Positions 1 to 9,228 of a stretch of 64,000 nt of DNA are shown piece after piece (position 1 is the first letter of the stretch; the number at the start of each line of letters is the position of its first letter). The notes beneath the pieces were generated by a model, which did no database searches, was not told where the DNA came from, and worked only from the letters and a program-made list of their open reading frames with translations. The stretch comes from an uncultured Marinobacter sp. (GTDB lineage Bacteria; Pseudomonadota; Gammaproteobacteria; Pseudomonadales; Oleiphilaceae), in NCBI RefSeq assembly GCF_946886895.1, contig NZ_CAMPJO010000002.1, positions 310,001 to 374,000 of the forward strand, read 5' to 3'. A program made the translations under genes and the position numbers.

Positions 1-1348
1 GGCGGCGACGGCGTTGCCGGTGACGCTCCTTTTGGGTGGTTCCCTGGTGGTGCTCCAGGCCGCGTTGATGTTTTACCGGAATGTCTGGGTGCCCATGGGG
101 GAGGTTATTACCCTGCTGGTGATCGGTTATGGAGTGATGCTGTTCTGGTTGCAGCCCAACCGACGGATCCTGGCTCTCAGCCGAAACGTCCGGGAATCCC
201 GGCTGAGGCTGGCCAGGCTGCTGCTTCAGCAGGGCCAGGCCGACGATGCCCTGGACGCCCTGAAAGACTGCCCGATGGATGACTCACTGATCGAACTTCA
301 GTATGACATTGCGATTCAGCAGGAGCGCAAACGCCAGTACGACAAGGCGGTTGTCGCCTATCAGGGCATCCGGGCCAACCGCAGGAATTTCCGGGACGTT
401 AACGACCGGCTGGCGGCCCTGGAAAAGCTGGCGATGGACGTAACCGTGAGGAGTGGTGGCGGGTTCGACAGCACCCGCACCCTGCTGATGCCCGAGCCAT
501 CCGTGAGTCGCCCCACTTTGGGCCGGTATGAGATTGAGCGTGAGATCGGGCGGGGTGCCATGGGGGTAGTGTATCTCGGCAAGGATCCGAAAATTGCCCG
601 GACTGTCGCCATCAAGACATTGAGCTACCAGGCATTTGAACCCGGCGAGTTGCAGGATCTCAAGGGTCGGTTTTTCCGCGAGGCAGAGGCGGCGGGCCGG
701 CTGAACCACCCCGCCATTGTCACCGTCTATGATGTGGGTGAGGAGGCGGACCTTGCCTATATTGCCATGGATTACGCCAAAGGCCGGCCGCTCAGCGAGT
801 TCGGCCGCTCGGGACGCCTGCTGCCACTGGCCACCGTGCTTGATATCATTGCCCGGGTGGCGGATGCCCTGGCCTATGCCCATGGCCAGAAAATCGTCCA
901 CCGGGACATCAAGCCGGGGAATATCATCTTTAACCCGGACGACGGCGGCATCCGGATAACCGATTTCGGCATCGCCAAGATCACCGACGATTCCCGCACC
1001 CGCACGGGCAGCGTTATGGGCAGCCCGCTGTATATGTCGCCGGAACAGCTGAAGGGGCAGACGGTAACCGGGGCGTCGGATATATACAGCCTGGGCGTCA
1101 CCCTGTACAAACTGGTCAGTGGGGAAACGCCGTTCCAGGGCGAGACCCTGGCCAATCTCACCTACCAGATTCTGAACAAGCGGCCCCGGAGTGTGCGGGA
1201 GTTCAACGCTGACCTGCCCAATGGCGTCGTTCGCCTGATCAACAAGGCCATCCAGCGGGAGCCTGACAAACGGTTCGCCAACGCCGCGACCATGGCTGAG
1301 GCCGTACGCAGGCTGGCAGCCCGCGAGGCGCGGGAGGAGGTGTCCTGA
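1..1348 (+). CDS. CHASE2-type membrane serine/threonine protein kinase (5' end outside window)
   Basis: Signalling kinase expected to phosphorylate Ser/Thr on partner proteins at the inner membrane. The reading frame is open to the window edge, so the N-terminus is missing; the first possible start inside the window is a TTG at 14. Numbering from that TTG, two hydrophobic segments (about 3-20 and 28-47) are followed by a TPR-like helical linker (60-140). A complete kinase domain lies at about 171-440: glycine loop GRGAMGVVYLG (179-189), VAIK lysine K201, HRDIKPGN with D298, DFG D317 and SPLYMSPEQ. The order 'TM cluster, linker, kinase' is what CHASE2-kinases have after their sensor domain, which I infer lies upstream. 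The stop overlaps the ATG of the phosphatase gene by one base, so the two are translationally coupled. Confidence 0.85.
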   Translation, partial: AATALPVTLLLGGSLVVLQAALMFYRNVWVPMGEVITLLVIGYGVMLFWLQPNRRILALSRNVRESRLRLARLLLQQGQADDALDALKDCPMDDSLIELQYDIAIQQERKRQYDKAVVAYQGIRANRRNFRDVNDRLAALEKLAMDVTVRSGGGFDSTRTLLMPEPSVSRPTLGRYEIEREIGRGAMGVVYLGKDPKIARTVAIKTLSYQAFEPGELQDLKGRFFREAEAAGRLNHPAIVTVYDVGEEADLAYIAMDYAKGRPLSEFGRSGRLLPLATVLDIIARVADALAYAHGQKIVHRDIKPGNIIFNPDDGGIRITDFGIAKITDDSRTRTGSVMGSPLYMSPEQLKGQTVTGASDIYSLGVTLYKLVSGETPFQGETLANLTYQILNKRPRSVREFNADLPNGVVRLINKAIQREPDKRFANAATMAEAVRRLAAREAREEVS

Positions 1349-2097
1349 TGGGCTATCGGATAGCGGGCGAAAGCGATCCCGGAGCCGTACGCGACAGTAA
1401 CCAGGATACGATCTTCTGGCACGTCAGTGACGATGGCGGGCAGGCTTTGCTGGTGGTTGCCGACGGCATGGGTGGGTACCAGGGGGGCGAAATTGCCAGC
1501 CAATTGGCGGTTGAGGCGGTGCGAGAGGCGCTGATACCAGCTCTGGAGGCAGCCGCTCCGCCGGCGCCCGAGGCCGTGCGTGAACAACTGGACACGGCGT
1601 TTGTTCTGGCCAATGAGCGGATACAGACACGGCGTGCAGAAGAGGTCCAACTGGAAAAAATGGGCACGACGCTGGTGGTGGCCTGGCTCATCAACCACCG
1701 GGCACACATTGCCCACATCGGGGATTCCCGCTGCTACCGGATCCGACAGGACGAGCCGGTGTGCCTGACCAGGGACGACACGGTGGTTCAGAACATGCTT
1801 GACGACGGCAGCATTACCGAGGCGGACGCCCCCCATGTGCCTTTTCGCAACGTTCTGACCCGGGCGGTGGGCGCCATGGACCAGGCGATTCCGGGTTACC
1901 GTTGTGATGACCTGGCCGAGGGGGACTGTCTATTGCTCTGTTCCGATGGTTTGACCAACGCTGTGTCGGATTCCGGATGGCCGGCGCTGATTTCGGCAGC
2001 GGATACGGTGGGCAGTGCCGCCCGGGCGTTGATTGACGCCAGCCTTGATAATGAAGCGGCGGATAATGTGTCTGTTGTTTTACTGACCTTGCAGTAG
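1348..2097 (+). CDS. PP2C-family (PPM) serine/threonine phosphatase
   Basis: Metal-dependent Ser/Thr phosphatase, 249 residues, the usual length for a stand-alone bacterial PP2C. Seen directly: the N-terminal GAVRDSNQDT segment with metal-binding Asp, VADGMGGYQGGEIAS, AHIGDSRCYRI, LLLCSDGLTNAVSD and the C-terminal DNVSVVLL, in the canonical order. It starts within the stop codon of the upstream kinase gene and is followed 14 bp later by an FHA-domain gene. The three probably form a kinase/phosphatase/phosphothreonine-reader module in which this enzyme resets the kinase's substrates. No type VI secretion genes are visible here, so assignment as a PppA orthologue is not supported. Confidence 0.9.
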   Translation: MGYRIAGESDPGAVRDSNQDTIFWHVSDDGGQALLVVADGMGGYQGGEIASQLAVEAVREALIPALEAAAPPAPEAVREQLDTAFVLANERIQTRRAEEVQLEKMGTTLVVAWLINHRAHIAHIGDSRCYRIRQDEPVCLTRDDTVVQNMLDDGSITEADAPHVPFRNVLTRAVGAMDQAIPGYRCDDLAEGDCLLLCSDGLTNAVSDSGWPALISAADTVGSAARALIDASLDNEAADNVSVVLLTLQ

Positions 2098-2111
2098 CAG
2101 AGGAAACTGAA

Positions 2112-2462
2112 ATGGCATCGCTTTCACAACTCGTGGATAACGTGGTGGTAAACACCTTTGAACTGGCACAGCCCGAGACCCGGATTGGTCGCCGCCCGGA
2201 TAACGATCTCCGGATTGATGAGATTTCCGTCAGTGGCCAGCACGCGTTGATCGAATCGATCCCGAATGCCTATCTGGAAGGCACAGTGGATTACTACATC
2301 ATCGACAGCAACAGCACGAATGGAACCTTCGTGAACGAACTGCGTATTGAAGGACGCCAGCGCCTGAACAGCAACGACATGGTACGTATCGGCTGGAATG
2401 AGTTCCGCTTCATTGATGAGGAAGAGAATGCGCTGGAGAAAACCGCGTATATTCTCGATTGA
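2112..2462 (+). CDS. Single-domain FHA protein
   Basis: 116-residue protein made almost entirely of one forkhead-associated domain, a phosphothreonine-binding module. Visible motifs are ETRIGRRPDNDLRI, SVSGQHALI and DSNSTNGTFVN followed by a hydrophobic strand, the conserved Gly-Arg, Ser-x-x-His and Asn-Gly-Thr positions of FHA folds. An AGAGGAAA Shine-Dalgarno lies just upstream of the ATG. Position directly after the kinase and phosphatase genes suggests it reads the kinase's phosphorylation state. No enzymatic domain or export signal is present, so it is probably a cytoplasmic adaptor. Direct partner unknown. Confidence 0.85.
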   Translation: MASLSQLVDNVVVNTFELAQPETRIGRRPDNDLRIDEISVSGQHALIESIPNAYLEGTVDYYIIDSNSTNGTFVNELRIEGRQRLNSNDMVRIGWNEFRFIDEEENALEKTAYILD

Positions 2463-2483
2463 AGCCAGGCGTTGCCCCGGCGT

Positions 2484-3230
2484 TTACCGGGTACGCTCGA
2501 TGACCAGCCGGGAAAACCGCTGAAGCAACCCAGACGCCTCTGGAGCGGGCCGGACGGCGGCGATGAGTGCTTCCGGATCCAGTGCTTCCTTAAGCAGAGC
2601 CGGCGCCTGTACTTCCAGGTAAGCGCGCATGATGGTATCGGAAAACTCCGGATGGAACTGAACGCCCCAGGCGCAGGATCCGATTCTGAAGGCCTGATGG
2701 GGCTCGAACCGGTTCCGGCCCAGCAACACGGCACCGGCGGGTAGCCGCAGCACAGACTGCCGGTGTGTCAGTTGCGCTGGAAAGTGGTCTGGCAGATCTT
2801 TGAACAGGGCATCCGAGCGGGCGTCCGGAAGCAATTCAACGGTGTGGGTGCCGGTCTCCCGACCGTCCGGGTGGTATCCCACCTCGCCCCCAAGCGCGTG
2901 GGCCAGCAGTTGATGCCCATAGCAGACGCCAAGCACGGGAATGTCACGGGCAACGGCGCTTGCCAGCCAGGCGCCGGTGTTTTCGCTCCAGCCCGCCCGG
3001 TCACTGACCATGGCCGGCGAACCGGTCACGACAATGCCATCCCAGTCGTCGGGAGTGCCTGGCAGCTCCGCGTTTTCCACATCAACAACGGTAAGGCTGA
3101 GTTCCGCTGACAGTCCGCGCACGAACCAGTCATCGAAGTCACCGAAACGGGTACGCAGTTCGGGGTACGTGGTGCCGGTTTTCAGGATAACCACGTGTGC
3201 CTTGCGAGGCGCTTGTAGGTCCTGGCCCAT
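2484..3230 (-). CDS. Class I glutamine amidotransferase (GMP-synthase-like GATase domain protein)
   Basis: About 248 residues, consisting only of a GATase1 domain of the kind that hydrolyses glutamine to release ammonia. The nucleophile motif VLGVCYGHQLLAH and the C-terminal GVQFHPEFS with the catalytic His-x-Glu are both intact. The frame stays open to 3287, but the ATG at 3230 is preferred because AGGAAG lies 8 bases before it and because the longer form would overlap the YebC-like gene. It has no synthetase partner beside it, as is usual for the stand-alone GATase family of unknown acceptor. It lies 34 bp after the YebC-like gene on the same strand. It is not PuuD: the sequence around the Cys is GMP-synthase-like and the puu genes are 28 kb away. 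Confidence 0.85.
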   Translation of the reverse strand: MGQDLQAPRKAHVVILKTGTTYPELRTRFGDFDDWFVRGLSAELSLTVVDVENAELPGTPDDWDGIVVTGSPAMVSDRAGWSENTGAWLASAVARDIPVLGVCYGHQLLAHALGGEVGYHPDGRETGTHTVELLPDARSDALFKDLPDHFPAQLTHRQSVLRLPAGAVLLGRNRFEPHQAFRIGSCAWGVQFHPEFSDTIMRAYLEVQAPALLKEALDPEALIAAVRPAPEASGLLQRFSRLVIERTR

Positions 3231-3264
3231 ACTGATGCTTCCTGTCATGCCGTTCGGATGCCGG

Positions 3265-3990
3265 TTATTGCTCCGGAAGTTCCGCATTGTGGAACACGTT
3301 CTGCACGTCGTCCAGATCGTTCAGCATCTCCAGGAATTTTTCGAACATGGGGATGTCATCACCCTCCACCGGGGTGGTGGTCTTGGGCAGGAACTGAATT
3401 TCATCCACGTCGAAATCAATGCCCTCGATGGCGTCGACCAGCGCCTGGCGGGCCTTGGCGTATTCGGTATTGGGGGTGAACACAGTAATCAGTCCGTCTT
3501 CGTTTTCAATGTCGGTGACATCGACATCCGCCTCCACCAGGGCTTCCAGCACCGCCTCTTCATCATCACCCTTGAAGGCAAAAATGGCACTGTGATCAAA
3601 CATGTGGGCAACTGTGCCGGGCGTGCCGATCTTGCACTTGGTTTTGGTGAAGGCGAGTCGCACATCGCCAAAGGTGCGGTTCGGGTTGTCCGTCAGGCAG
3701 TCCACAATCACCATGCAGTTGCCTGGCCCGTAACCTTCGTAGCGGGCGGGTGAGTAATCCTCTCCAGCACCGCCCCTGGCCTTGTCGATGGCCTTTTCAA
3801 TCACGTGGGAGGGCACCTGGTCTTTCTTGGCCCGGTCGATCAGACCCCGCAGCGACAGGTTGCCATCCGGGTCGGTGCCACCGGATTTGGCGCTCATGTA
3901 GATTTCACGTCCGTATTTGCTGTAGACCTTGGTCTTGGCCGCTGCTGTCTTGGCCATGGAGTCTTTGCGGTTCTGGTAGGCTCTGCCCAT
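3265..3990 (-). CDS. YebC/PmpR-family protein, YeeN-type paralogue
   Basis: 241 residues from the ATG at 3990 ([12 protein letters not shown]). The family comprises DNA-binding transcriptional regulators, more recently linked to translation of difficult stretches. Diagnostic segments are the basic N-terminus [35 protein letters not shown], the glycine-rich [14 protein letters not shown], and [13 protein letters not shown]. The N-terminus and the acidic C-terminal third resemble E. coli YeeN more than YebC. An upstream extension to 4047 lacks an obvious ribosome site and would add unconserved sequence. It is followed on the same strand by the glutamine amidotransferase. Whether it acts on DNA or on the ribosome cannot be read from the sequence. 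Confidence 0.85.
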   Translation of the reverse strand: MGRAYQNRKDSMAKTAAAKTKVYSKYGREIYMSAKSGGTDPDGNLSLRGLIDRAKKDQVPSHVIEKAIDKARGGAGEDYSPARYEGYGPGNCMVIVDCLTDNPNRTFGDVRLAFTKTKCKIGTPGTVAHMFDHSAIFAFKGDDEEAVLEALVEADVDVTDIENEDGLITVFTPNTEYAKARQALVDAIEGIDFDVDEIQFLPKTTTPVEGDDIPMFEKFLEMLNDLDDVQNVFHNAELPEQ

Positions 3991-4082
3991 TTGCGCTGCC
4001 TCGTTGTGCGTTGGTATCGTTGGAAAGGGCCGGATTTTACTCAACATTGCCGGTTTGGGACAGGGCTATTTCCACACGCATG

Positions 4083-4511
4083 TCAGGCCAGACGCGGCAC
4101 CCGCTTGATTCCCCGGCGAATGCCCTGTTCAAGCGCCGTGCTTACCACTTTCCCGGTAAACGGCACAATTTCTTCAAAGGAAATGGTGTAGTTCACCCGG
4201 GTCTTGCCTTCCGGTGCATCGTCAAACCGGATACAGCCGATGTGGTTTCTGATCGGGCTCATGCTGGTGATGGTGTACTCGATCAGGGAATCCGGTTCGA
4301 AGTTGATCACTGTTTCTTTCAGGCTGACCGGCCCGATGCCAATCCTGCGGACGGAACCGATGCCGTTCGGATCGGCCTGGTCGCTGTCCTTGATGCGTTT
4401 GACCGGGGCACCCAGTAATTTCCCGAAACGGTGATGGTCGGCAAACAGGGCAAACACCTTGCTGCGTGGAACATCGAAGATTTCATCAATTTCAATCCTG
4501 TACATCGCCAT
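4083..4511 (-). CDS. SRPBCC (START-like) family protein
   Basis: 142 residues with the helix-grip fold pattern of the SRPBCC/polyketide-cyclase superfamily: IEIDEIFDVPRSKVFALFADH at the start, central GSVRRIGIGPVSLKETV, and a long C-terminal helix LEQGIRRGIKRV. Such proteins bind hydrophobic ligands in an internal cavity. No signal peptide is present, so it should be cytoplasmic. An AAGGGTG ribosome site lies a few bases before the ATG at 4511. Neighbours give no pathway clue. Ligand and role unknown. Confidence 0.75.
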   Translation of the reverse strand: MAMYRIEIDEIFDVPRSKVFALFADHHRFGKLLGAPVKRIKDSDQADPNGIGSVRRIGIGPVSLKETVINFEPDSLIEYTITSMSPIRNHIGCIRFDDAPEGKTRVNYTISFEEIVPFTGKVVSTALEQGIRRGIKRVPRLA

Positions 4512-4614
4512 GGGCTCACCCTTATAAACGGTCTGTGTATCAAGACTAACGCTTTGTCTTTTACAACAAAAGTCGTAGCAGACGGCAGATTAACGTCTGG
4601 CCCGCTTGGCCCGA

Positions 4615-5532
4615 TCAGTGGCGGGCGGTATGCCGATAATCCCGGGGAGACTGGCCCATGACCTTTTTGAACAGCCGGGAAAAATAATAGGCGTCGTCGT
4701 ACCCCAGGCGCCGGCTGATGTCCGCGAAACTCTGATGTGTGGTATCCAGCATCTGGCAGGCCTGCTCTACCTTCAGGTGCAGGAAGTGCTGGATGGGGGA
4801 CGTGCCCGTCTGCTCCCGGTAGCGGGTGGCAAAGTGCGCGGGCGACAGGCCGGCCAGATCGGCCAGTTGCTCCAGGGTGATGCGCTCGTCCAGGTGTTCG
4901 CGCATGTAATTGTGAATGGTTTCCAGCTCCGCCTGCCGTTGGTGGCTGGTTTCATCGGCATTGATCGGAACCGCTGCCAGAAGCTGCCGTAAACGGTTGG
5001 CGGCGTGAATCAGGCCACGGGCCCGGAAACCGGTCTGGCGCACGGACAGCAGGCCGTTGAAGTCCACCAGCAATCGCGGCTGCCGCCCCAGGTGGAGAAC
5101 CCGGGTGGTGCCGCCAAAGCCCATGTACTGCCGAAAATCCTCCGCCAGGGGGCCGGTGTAATGCACCCAGTAAATGGTCCATGGATCGTCCGGAGCCGCG
5201 GTATAGCGGTGATTGGCTCCGGCCGGCAATAACAGCAGATCCCCGGCTTCCACGGTGTAGGGCTCGCCCTGAATGTTCAGGAATGCCTTGCCTTCGGTGC
5301 AGTAAATCAAAAGATTATCGTGGTGGTGTTCCCGGTGCATGTGGTGTCCCGCCGCCTTGCGATAGTGGCCGAACGCCAGGGGGTACAGGTCCCGCGTGAG
5401 CGGGTGGCCGGAAAGAAGGCGGATTATCGGTTCCGGTACTACATAGCGAATGCTGTCCTGTGGCACGGGCCACTGCGAGGTCTGTGTCATTGCGGGTGTC
5501 GCCGACGATAAAGGAATCGAAATATAGTCCAT
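4615..5532 (-). CDS. mmsR: AraC-family transcriptional regulator of valine/methylmalonate-semialdehyde catabolism
   Basis: About 305 residues. An N-terminal cupin-type effector-binding domain (about 30-150, with HYRKAAGHHMHREHHHDN and DLLLLPAGANHRYTA) is followed by two helix-turn-helix motifs at the C-terminus: ITLEQLADLAGLSPAHFATRYR and SFADISRRLGYDDAYYFSRLF. It is transcribed divergently from mmsA, with about 118 bp between the two starts. Length, domain order and position match MmsR, the activator of mmsAB in Pseudomonas, which is established knowledge for that genus. No clear Shine-Dalgarno precedes the ATG at 5532 (a GTG at 5535 is also possible). The likely binding region is 5533-5650; an imperfect GGCC...GGCC inverted repeat lies near 5592-5620. 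Confidence 0.8.
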   Translation of the reverse strand: MDYISIPLSSATPAMTQTSQWPVPQDSIRYVVPEPIIRLLSGHPLTRDLYPLAFGHYRKAAGHHMHREHHHDNLLIYCTEGKAFLNIQGEPYTVEAGDLLLLPAGANHRYTAAPDDPWTIYWVHYTGPLAEDFRQYMGFGGTTRVLHLGRQPRLLVDFNGLLSVRQTGFRARGLIHAANRLRQLLAAVPINADETSHQRQAELETIHNYMREHLDERITLEQLADLAGLSPAHFATRYREQTGTSPIQHFLHLKVEQACQMLDTTHQSFADISRRLGYDDAYYFSRLFKKVMGQSPRDYRHTARH

Positions 5533-5650
5533 CACGGGCGAAATTTAGTCAATCACCCGGTGCGGAACTCCGTGCTACGCTTGGTGAAATCGTGGCCGGA
5601 ACCTCTGGTTTTGGCCGGCTTCCCCCATAACAACAACGTTGGGTCCCGAT

Positions 5651-7144
5651 ATGAAAAATGTACCGCTGTATCTCGCCGGTGAATTTGTCCAGAGCAACAC
5701 TCGTGACTGGATTGATGTCACCAATCCCGCGACCAGTGAAGTGATCGCCAAGGCTCCATGCACCACCGATGCTGAAATGCGCAAGGCCATCGACTTTGCC
5801 GGTGAAGCCTTCAAAACCTGGAAAGAAGTGCCTGTCTCCGAACGTGCCCGGGTCATGCTTCGCTATCAGGCACTGCTGAAAGAACACCACGACGAAATTG
5901 CTGAAATCCTGTCCCAGGAAACCGGTAAAACCTTTGACGACGCCAAGGGCGACGTCTGGCGCGGTATTGAAGTGGTTGAGCATGCGGGCAACGTCGCGTC
6001 CATGATGATGGGCGAGACCGTTGAGAACGTGGCGCGGGAAGTGGATACCCACTCCTGGATTCAGCCGCTGGGCGTCTGTGCCGGTATTACTCCGTTCAAC
6101 TTCCCGGCCATGATTCCGCTGTGGATGTTCCCGATGGCCATTGCCTGTGGCAATACCTTTATTCTGAAACCGTCCGAGCAGGATCCGCTGACACCCATGC
6201 GCCTGGCTGAGCTGTTTGAAGAAGCCGGTGCACCCAAGGGCGTTCTGCAGGTGGTTCATGGTGGCAAGGAGCAGGTGGATGTGCTTTTGACCGACCCCGC
6301 CATTAAGGCCGTGTCGTTCGTGGGTTCTGTTCCGGTGGGCCGATACATCTACGAAACCGGTACCCGCCACATGAAGCGTGTTCAGAGCTTTGCGGGCGCC
6401 AAGAACCACATGGTCATCCTGCCGGATGCCGACAAGCAGCAGGTCATTAACGCCCTGGTGGGTGCTTCCGTGGGCGCTGCCGGCCAGCGCTGCATGGCGA
6501 TTTCCGTTGCGGTGTTTGTGGGTGAAGCCCAGCAGTGGATTCCGGAACTGAAGGAAGCCATGGCCAAGGCCCGTCCCGGCGCCTGGAACGATTCCGGTGC
6601 CAGCTATGGCCCGATTATCTCTGCCAAGGCGAAGGATCGTATTGAGTCCCTGATTGCCACGGGTGAAGCCCAGGGCGCCAAACTGTTGCTGGATGGCCGG
6701 GGCTGCACGGTAGATGGCCTGCCCGATGGTAACTGGGTCGGCCCCACACTGTTCTCCGGTGTGACTCCCGAGATGGACATCTATAACGAGGAAATCTTCG
6801 GCCCGGTCCTGTCCTGTGTTGAGCTGGACAGCCTGGGAGAGGCAATTGAGCTGGTTAACAGCAGCCCGTACGGCAACGGTGTGTCCATCTTCACCAATTC
6901 CGGTGGCTGTGCCCGCCGATTCCAGCACGAGATCGATGTCGGCCAGGTAGGGGTGAACATCCCCATTCCGGTGCCGCTGCCGTTCTTCTCATTCACCGGC
7001 TGGAAGGGCTCCTTCTACGGTGACCAGCATGCGTACGGTAAGCAGGCGGTTCGCTTCTATACTGAAACCAAGACCGTGACCTCTCGCTGGTTCTCCAAAG
7101 AAGCGGCGGGCTCGGAAGCCAACTTCTCGATCCAGTTACGTTAA
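5651..7144 (+). CDS. mmsA: CoA-acylating methylmalonate-semialdehyde dehydrogenase
   Basis: Converts methylmalonate semialdehyde (or malonate semialdehyde) with CoA and NAD+ to propionyl-CoA (or acetyl-CoA) and CO2, the last step of valine degradation. 497 residues from ATG 5651, the family's usual length. Visible: [33 protein letters not shown] (NAD-binding region), catalytic Cys 281 in [12 protein letters not shown], and [15 protein letters not shown]. The GQRCMA context is typical of MmsA rather than general aldehyde dehydrogenases. The ribosome site is weak, and an in-frame TTG at 5639 would extend it by four residues. It is the first gene of the catabolic run downstream of divergent mmsR. 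Confidence 0.95.
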   Translation: MKNVPLYLAGEFVQSNTRDWIDVTNPATSEVIAKAPCTTDAEMRKAIDFAGEAFKTWKEVPVSERARVMLRYQALLKEHHDEIAEILSQETGKTFDDAKGDVWRGIEVVEHAGNVASMMMGETVENVAREVDTHSWIQPLGVCAGITPFNFPAMIPLWMFPMAIACGNTFILKPSEQDPLTPMRLAELFEEAGAPKGVLQVVHGGKEQVDVLLTDPAIKAVSFVGSVPVGRYIYETGTRHMKRVQSFAGAKNHMVILPDADKQQVINALVGASVGAAGQRCMAISVAVFVGEAQQWIPELKEAMAKARPGAWNDSGASYGPIISAKAKDRIESLIATGEAQGAKLLLDGRGCTVDGLPDGNWVGPTLFSGVTPEMDIYNEEIFGPVLSCVELDSLGEAIELVNSSPYGNGVSIFTNSGGCARRFQHEIDVGQVGVNIPIPVPLPFFSFTGWKGSFYGDQHAYGKQAVRFYTETKTVTSRWFSKEAAGSEANFSIQLR

Positions 7145-7166
7145 TTTGCGTTGAAGGTGGGGGATT

Positions 7167-7189
7167 GGGCCGGAACTCGTTTCCGGCCC
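7167..7189 (+). terminator. Stem-loop between mmsA and the acyl-CoA dehydrogenase gene
   Basis: A 9-bp perfect G+C-rich stem (GGGCCGGAA paired with TTCCGGCCC) with a 5-base loop, followed by CTTGTTT. It resembles a weak rho-independent terminator or an attenuating and 3'-stabilising hairpin, which would give mmsA more transcript than the genes that follow. Strength not testable by eye. Confidence 0.55.
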
Positions 7190-7237
7190 CTTGTTTCCAC
7201 GCCTTTCGCCGAGCCTGACTGTAATTGGAGCGTAACC

Positions 7238-8404
7238 ATGGATTTTAACCTGACCGAAGACCAACTGGCGTTTCGTGAGGCGGCCCGGGCGTTCGCGGAG
7301 AAATCAATGGCGCCCCACGCCGCCCAGTGGGACGACGAGCATATCTTCCCGAAGGACATGCTTAAAGAAGCCGGCGAGATGGGCTTCATGGGCATGTACA
7401 CCCCGGAGGCCTTGGGTGGCATGGGCCTGTCGCGGCTCGATACCTCTGTTATCGTCGAAGAGCTTGCCGCTGCCTGCCCTTCAACCGCGGCGTTTATCAC
7501 CATTCACAATATGGCGACCTGGATGGTCGCCAGCTTCGCTTCGGATGACCTCAAACAGGAAATCGTGCCGAAACTGGCCAGTGGTGAATGGCTGGCGTCC
7601 TACTGCCTGACCGAGCCGGGTGCCGGTTCAGATGCGGCCAGCCTGCGCACGAAGGCCGTCCGGGACGGCGACAGCTATGTGATTAATGGCAGTAAAGTGT
7701 TTATCTCCGGCGCTGGTGCCACCGACATCCTGGTACTTATGGCCCGCACCGGGGCGCCGGATTCCGGCTACAAAGGTATTTCCACATTCGTGATTCCTGC
7801 GGATGCCGAGGGTGTGTCCTACGGCAAGAACGAAGAGAAGCTGGGTTGGCACAGCCAGCCGACCCGGATGATCAGCCTGGAGAATGTACGCATCCCGGCT
7901 GGCAACCGTGTGGGTGAGGAAGGCGACGGTTTTGCCATTGCCATGAAAGGCCTGGATGGCGGGCGCCTGAACATTGCCACCTGTTCCCTCGGCGGTGCCC
8001 AGGCGGCCCTGCTGCGGGCCCGGAATTACATGCACGAGCGTGAGCAGTTTGGCAAACCGCTGGCGGCGTTCCAGGCGTTGCAATTCAAGCTGGCCGATAT
8101 GGCCACCAACCTGGTGGCGGCGCGGCAGATGGTTCGCCTCGGCGCCTTCAAGCTCGATAACGCCGATCCGGAAGCCACCCTGCATTGTGCCATGGCCAAG
8201 CGCTTCGCCACCGATGCCTGCTTTGAGGTGGTCAACGAAGCGCTGCAACTGCATGGTGGCTATGGCTATATTCGCGAATACCCGCTGGAGCGCTATCTGC
8301 GCGACCTGCGAGTGCACCAGATTCTGGAAGGCACCAACGAAATCATGCGTCTGATTGTTGCCCGTCGTCTGCTCGACGATGGCGTGGCCGAAGCGATTCA
8401 ATAA
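7238..8404 (+). CDS. Acyl-CoA dehydrogenase, probably isobutyryl-CoA dehydrogenase
   Basis: FAD-dependent alpha,beta-oxidation of a short branched acyl-CoA, passing electrons to ETF. 388 residues from ATG 7238, chosen because TTGGAG sits 7 bases before it; the open frame to 7151 has no start support. Motifs: YCLTEPGAGSDA (122-133, FAD and substrate binding), KVFISGAG, and ILEGTNEIMR with the candidate catalytic Glu 364 near the C-terminus, as in short-chain and isobutyryl-CoA dehydrogenases. It lies between mmsA and the hydratase and hydrolase genes, so isobutyryl-CoA to methacrylyl-CoA is the expected reaction. Substrate is inferred from context. Confidence 0.88.
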   Translation: MDFNLTEDQLAFREAARAFAEKSMAPHAAQWDDEHIFPKDMLKEAGEMGFMGMYTPEALGGMGLSRLDTSVIVEELAAACPSTAAFITIHNMATWMVASFASDDLKQEIVPKLASGEWLASYCLTEPGAGSDAASLRTKAVRDGDSYVINGSKVFISGAGATDILVLMARTGAPDSGYKGISTFVIPADAEGVSYGKNEEKLGWHSQPTRMISLENVRIPAGNRVGEEGDGFAIAMKGLDGGRLNIATCSLGGAQAALLRARNYMHEREQFGKPLAAFQALQFKLADMATNLVAARQMVRLGAFKLDNADPEATLHCAMAKRFATDACFEVVNEALQLHGGYGYIREYPLERYLRDLRVHQILEGTNEIMRLIVARRLLDDGVAEAIQ

Positions 8405-8413
8405 GGAGATCCC

Positions 8414-9193
8414 ATGAGTGATCTGATTCAGCTCGAAAAACGCGGACACATCGCGGTACTGACCATCAACAATCCTCCGGCCAACACCTGGACCAAGGAT
8501 TCCCTGATTGCCCTGATGAAAACGGTTCGTGAACTCAACGAAGACCGAAACATCTTTGCCCTGGTCATGACCGGGCAGGGCGAGAAATTCTTCTCCGCGG
8601 GCGCGGACCTGAAAACTTTTGCCGACGGTGACAAGGCCCGGGCCCAGGAGATGGGCCAGTTGTTTGGCGAGGCCTTTGCGACCCTGAGCCGGTTCCGGGG
8701 TGTCTCGATTGCCGCGGTGAACGGCTACGCCATGGGTGGTGGCCTGGAGTGCGCCATGGCCTGCGATATCCGTATTGCCGAAGAGCATGCCCAGATGGCC
8801 CTGCCGGAAGCGTCCGTGGGCCTGCTGCCCTGTGCCGGTGGTACCCAGAACCTGCCGTGGCTGGTCGGGGAAGGCTGGGCCAAGCGGATGATCCTGTGTG
8901 GTGAGCGCGTGAAAGCGGAGACTGCTTTAAAGATCGGACTGGTTGAGGAGGTGGTGCCCTCAGGCAAGAGCCTTGATAAGGCCCTGGAACTGGCGGAAAT
9001 GGCCTGCAAGCAGAGCCCGTCGTCCACCGCCCGTTGCAAGACCCTGGTAATGAGCGCCCGCGACGGTCGCAGCCACGATGACGGTTGGCGTATGGAGCGT
9101 GAACTGTTTGTTGAACTGTTCTCCACCGAGGACCAGAAAGAAGGCGTGAATGCGTTTCTCGACAAGCGTAAGCCGGAATGGAAAAACCGCTGA
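8414..9193 (+). CDS. Enoyl-CoA hydratase/isomerase family protein (probable methacrylyl-CoA hydratase)
   Basis: 259-residue crotonase-fold enzyme, full length. The oxyanion-hole segments GEKFFSAGADLK and NGYAMGGGLECAMACDIRIA are both present, and ALPEASVGLLPCAGGTQ carries the usual catalytic Glu region. It begins 9 bp after the dehydrogenase stop with TAAGGAG as ribosome site. In this setting it should hydrate methacrylyl-CoA to 3-hydroxyisobutyryl-CoA, the step between the flanking genes. The family is substrate-promiscuous, so the exact acyl group is inferred from position. Confidence 0.88.
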   Translation: MSDLIQLEKRGHIAVLTINNPPANTWTKDSLIALMKTVRELNEDRNIFALVMTGQGEKFFSAGADLKTFADGDKARAQEMGQLFGEAFATLSRFRGVSIAAVNGYAMGGGLECAMACDIRIAEEHAQMALPEASVGLLPCAGGTQNLPWLVGEGWAKRMILCGERVKAETALKIGLVEEVVPSGKSLDKALELAEMACKQSPSSTARCKTLVMSARDGRSHDDGWRMERELFVELFSTEDQKEGVNAFLDKRKPEWKNR

Positions 9194-9228
9194 TGCCAGC
9201 ATTCTGAACGTTGGCTCAAGGACCTGAT

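Noticed and set aside
2484..3230. Glutamine amidotransferase as the missing PuuD
   Set aside because: The nucleophile context GVCYGHQ is GMP-synthase-like, the gene is about 28 kb from the puu genes and lies beside a YebC-family gene.
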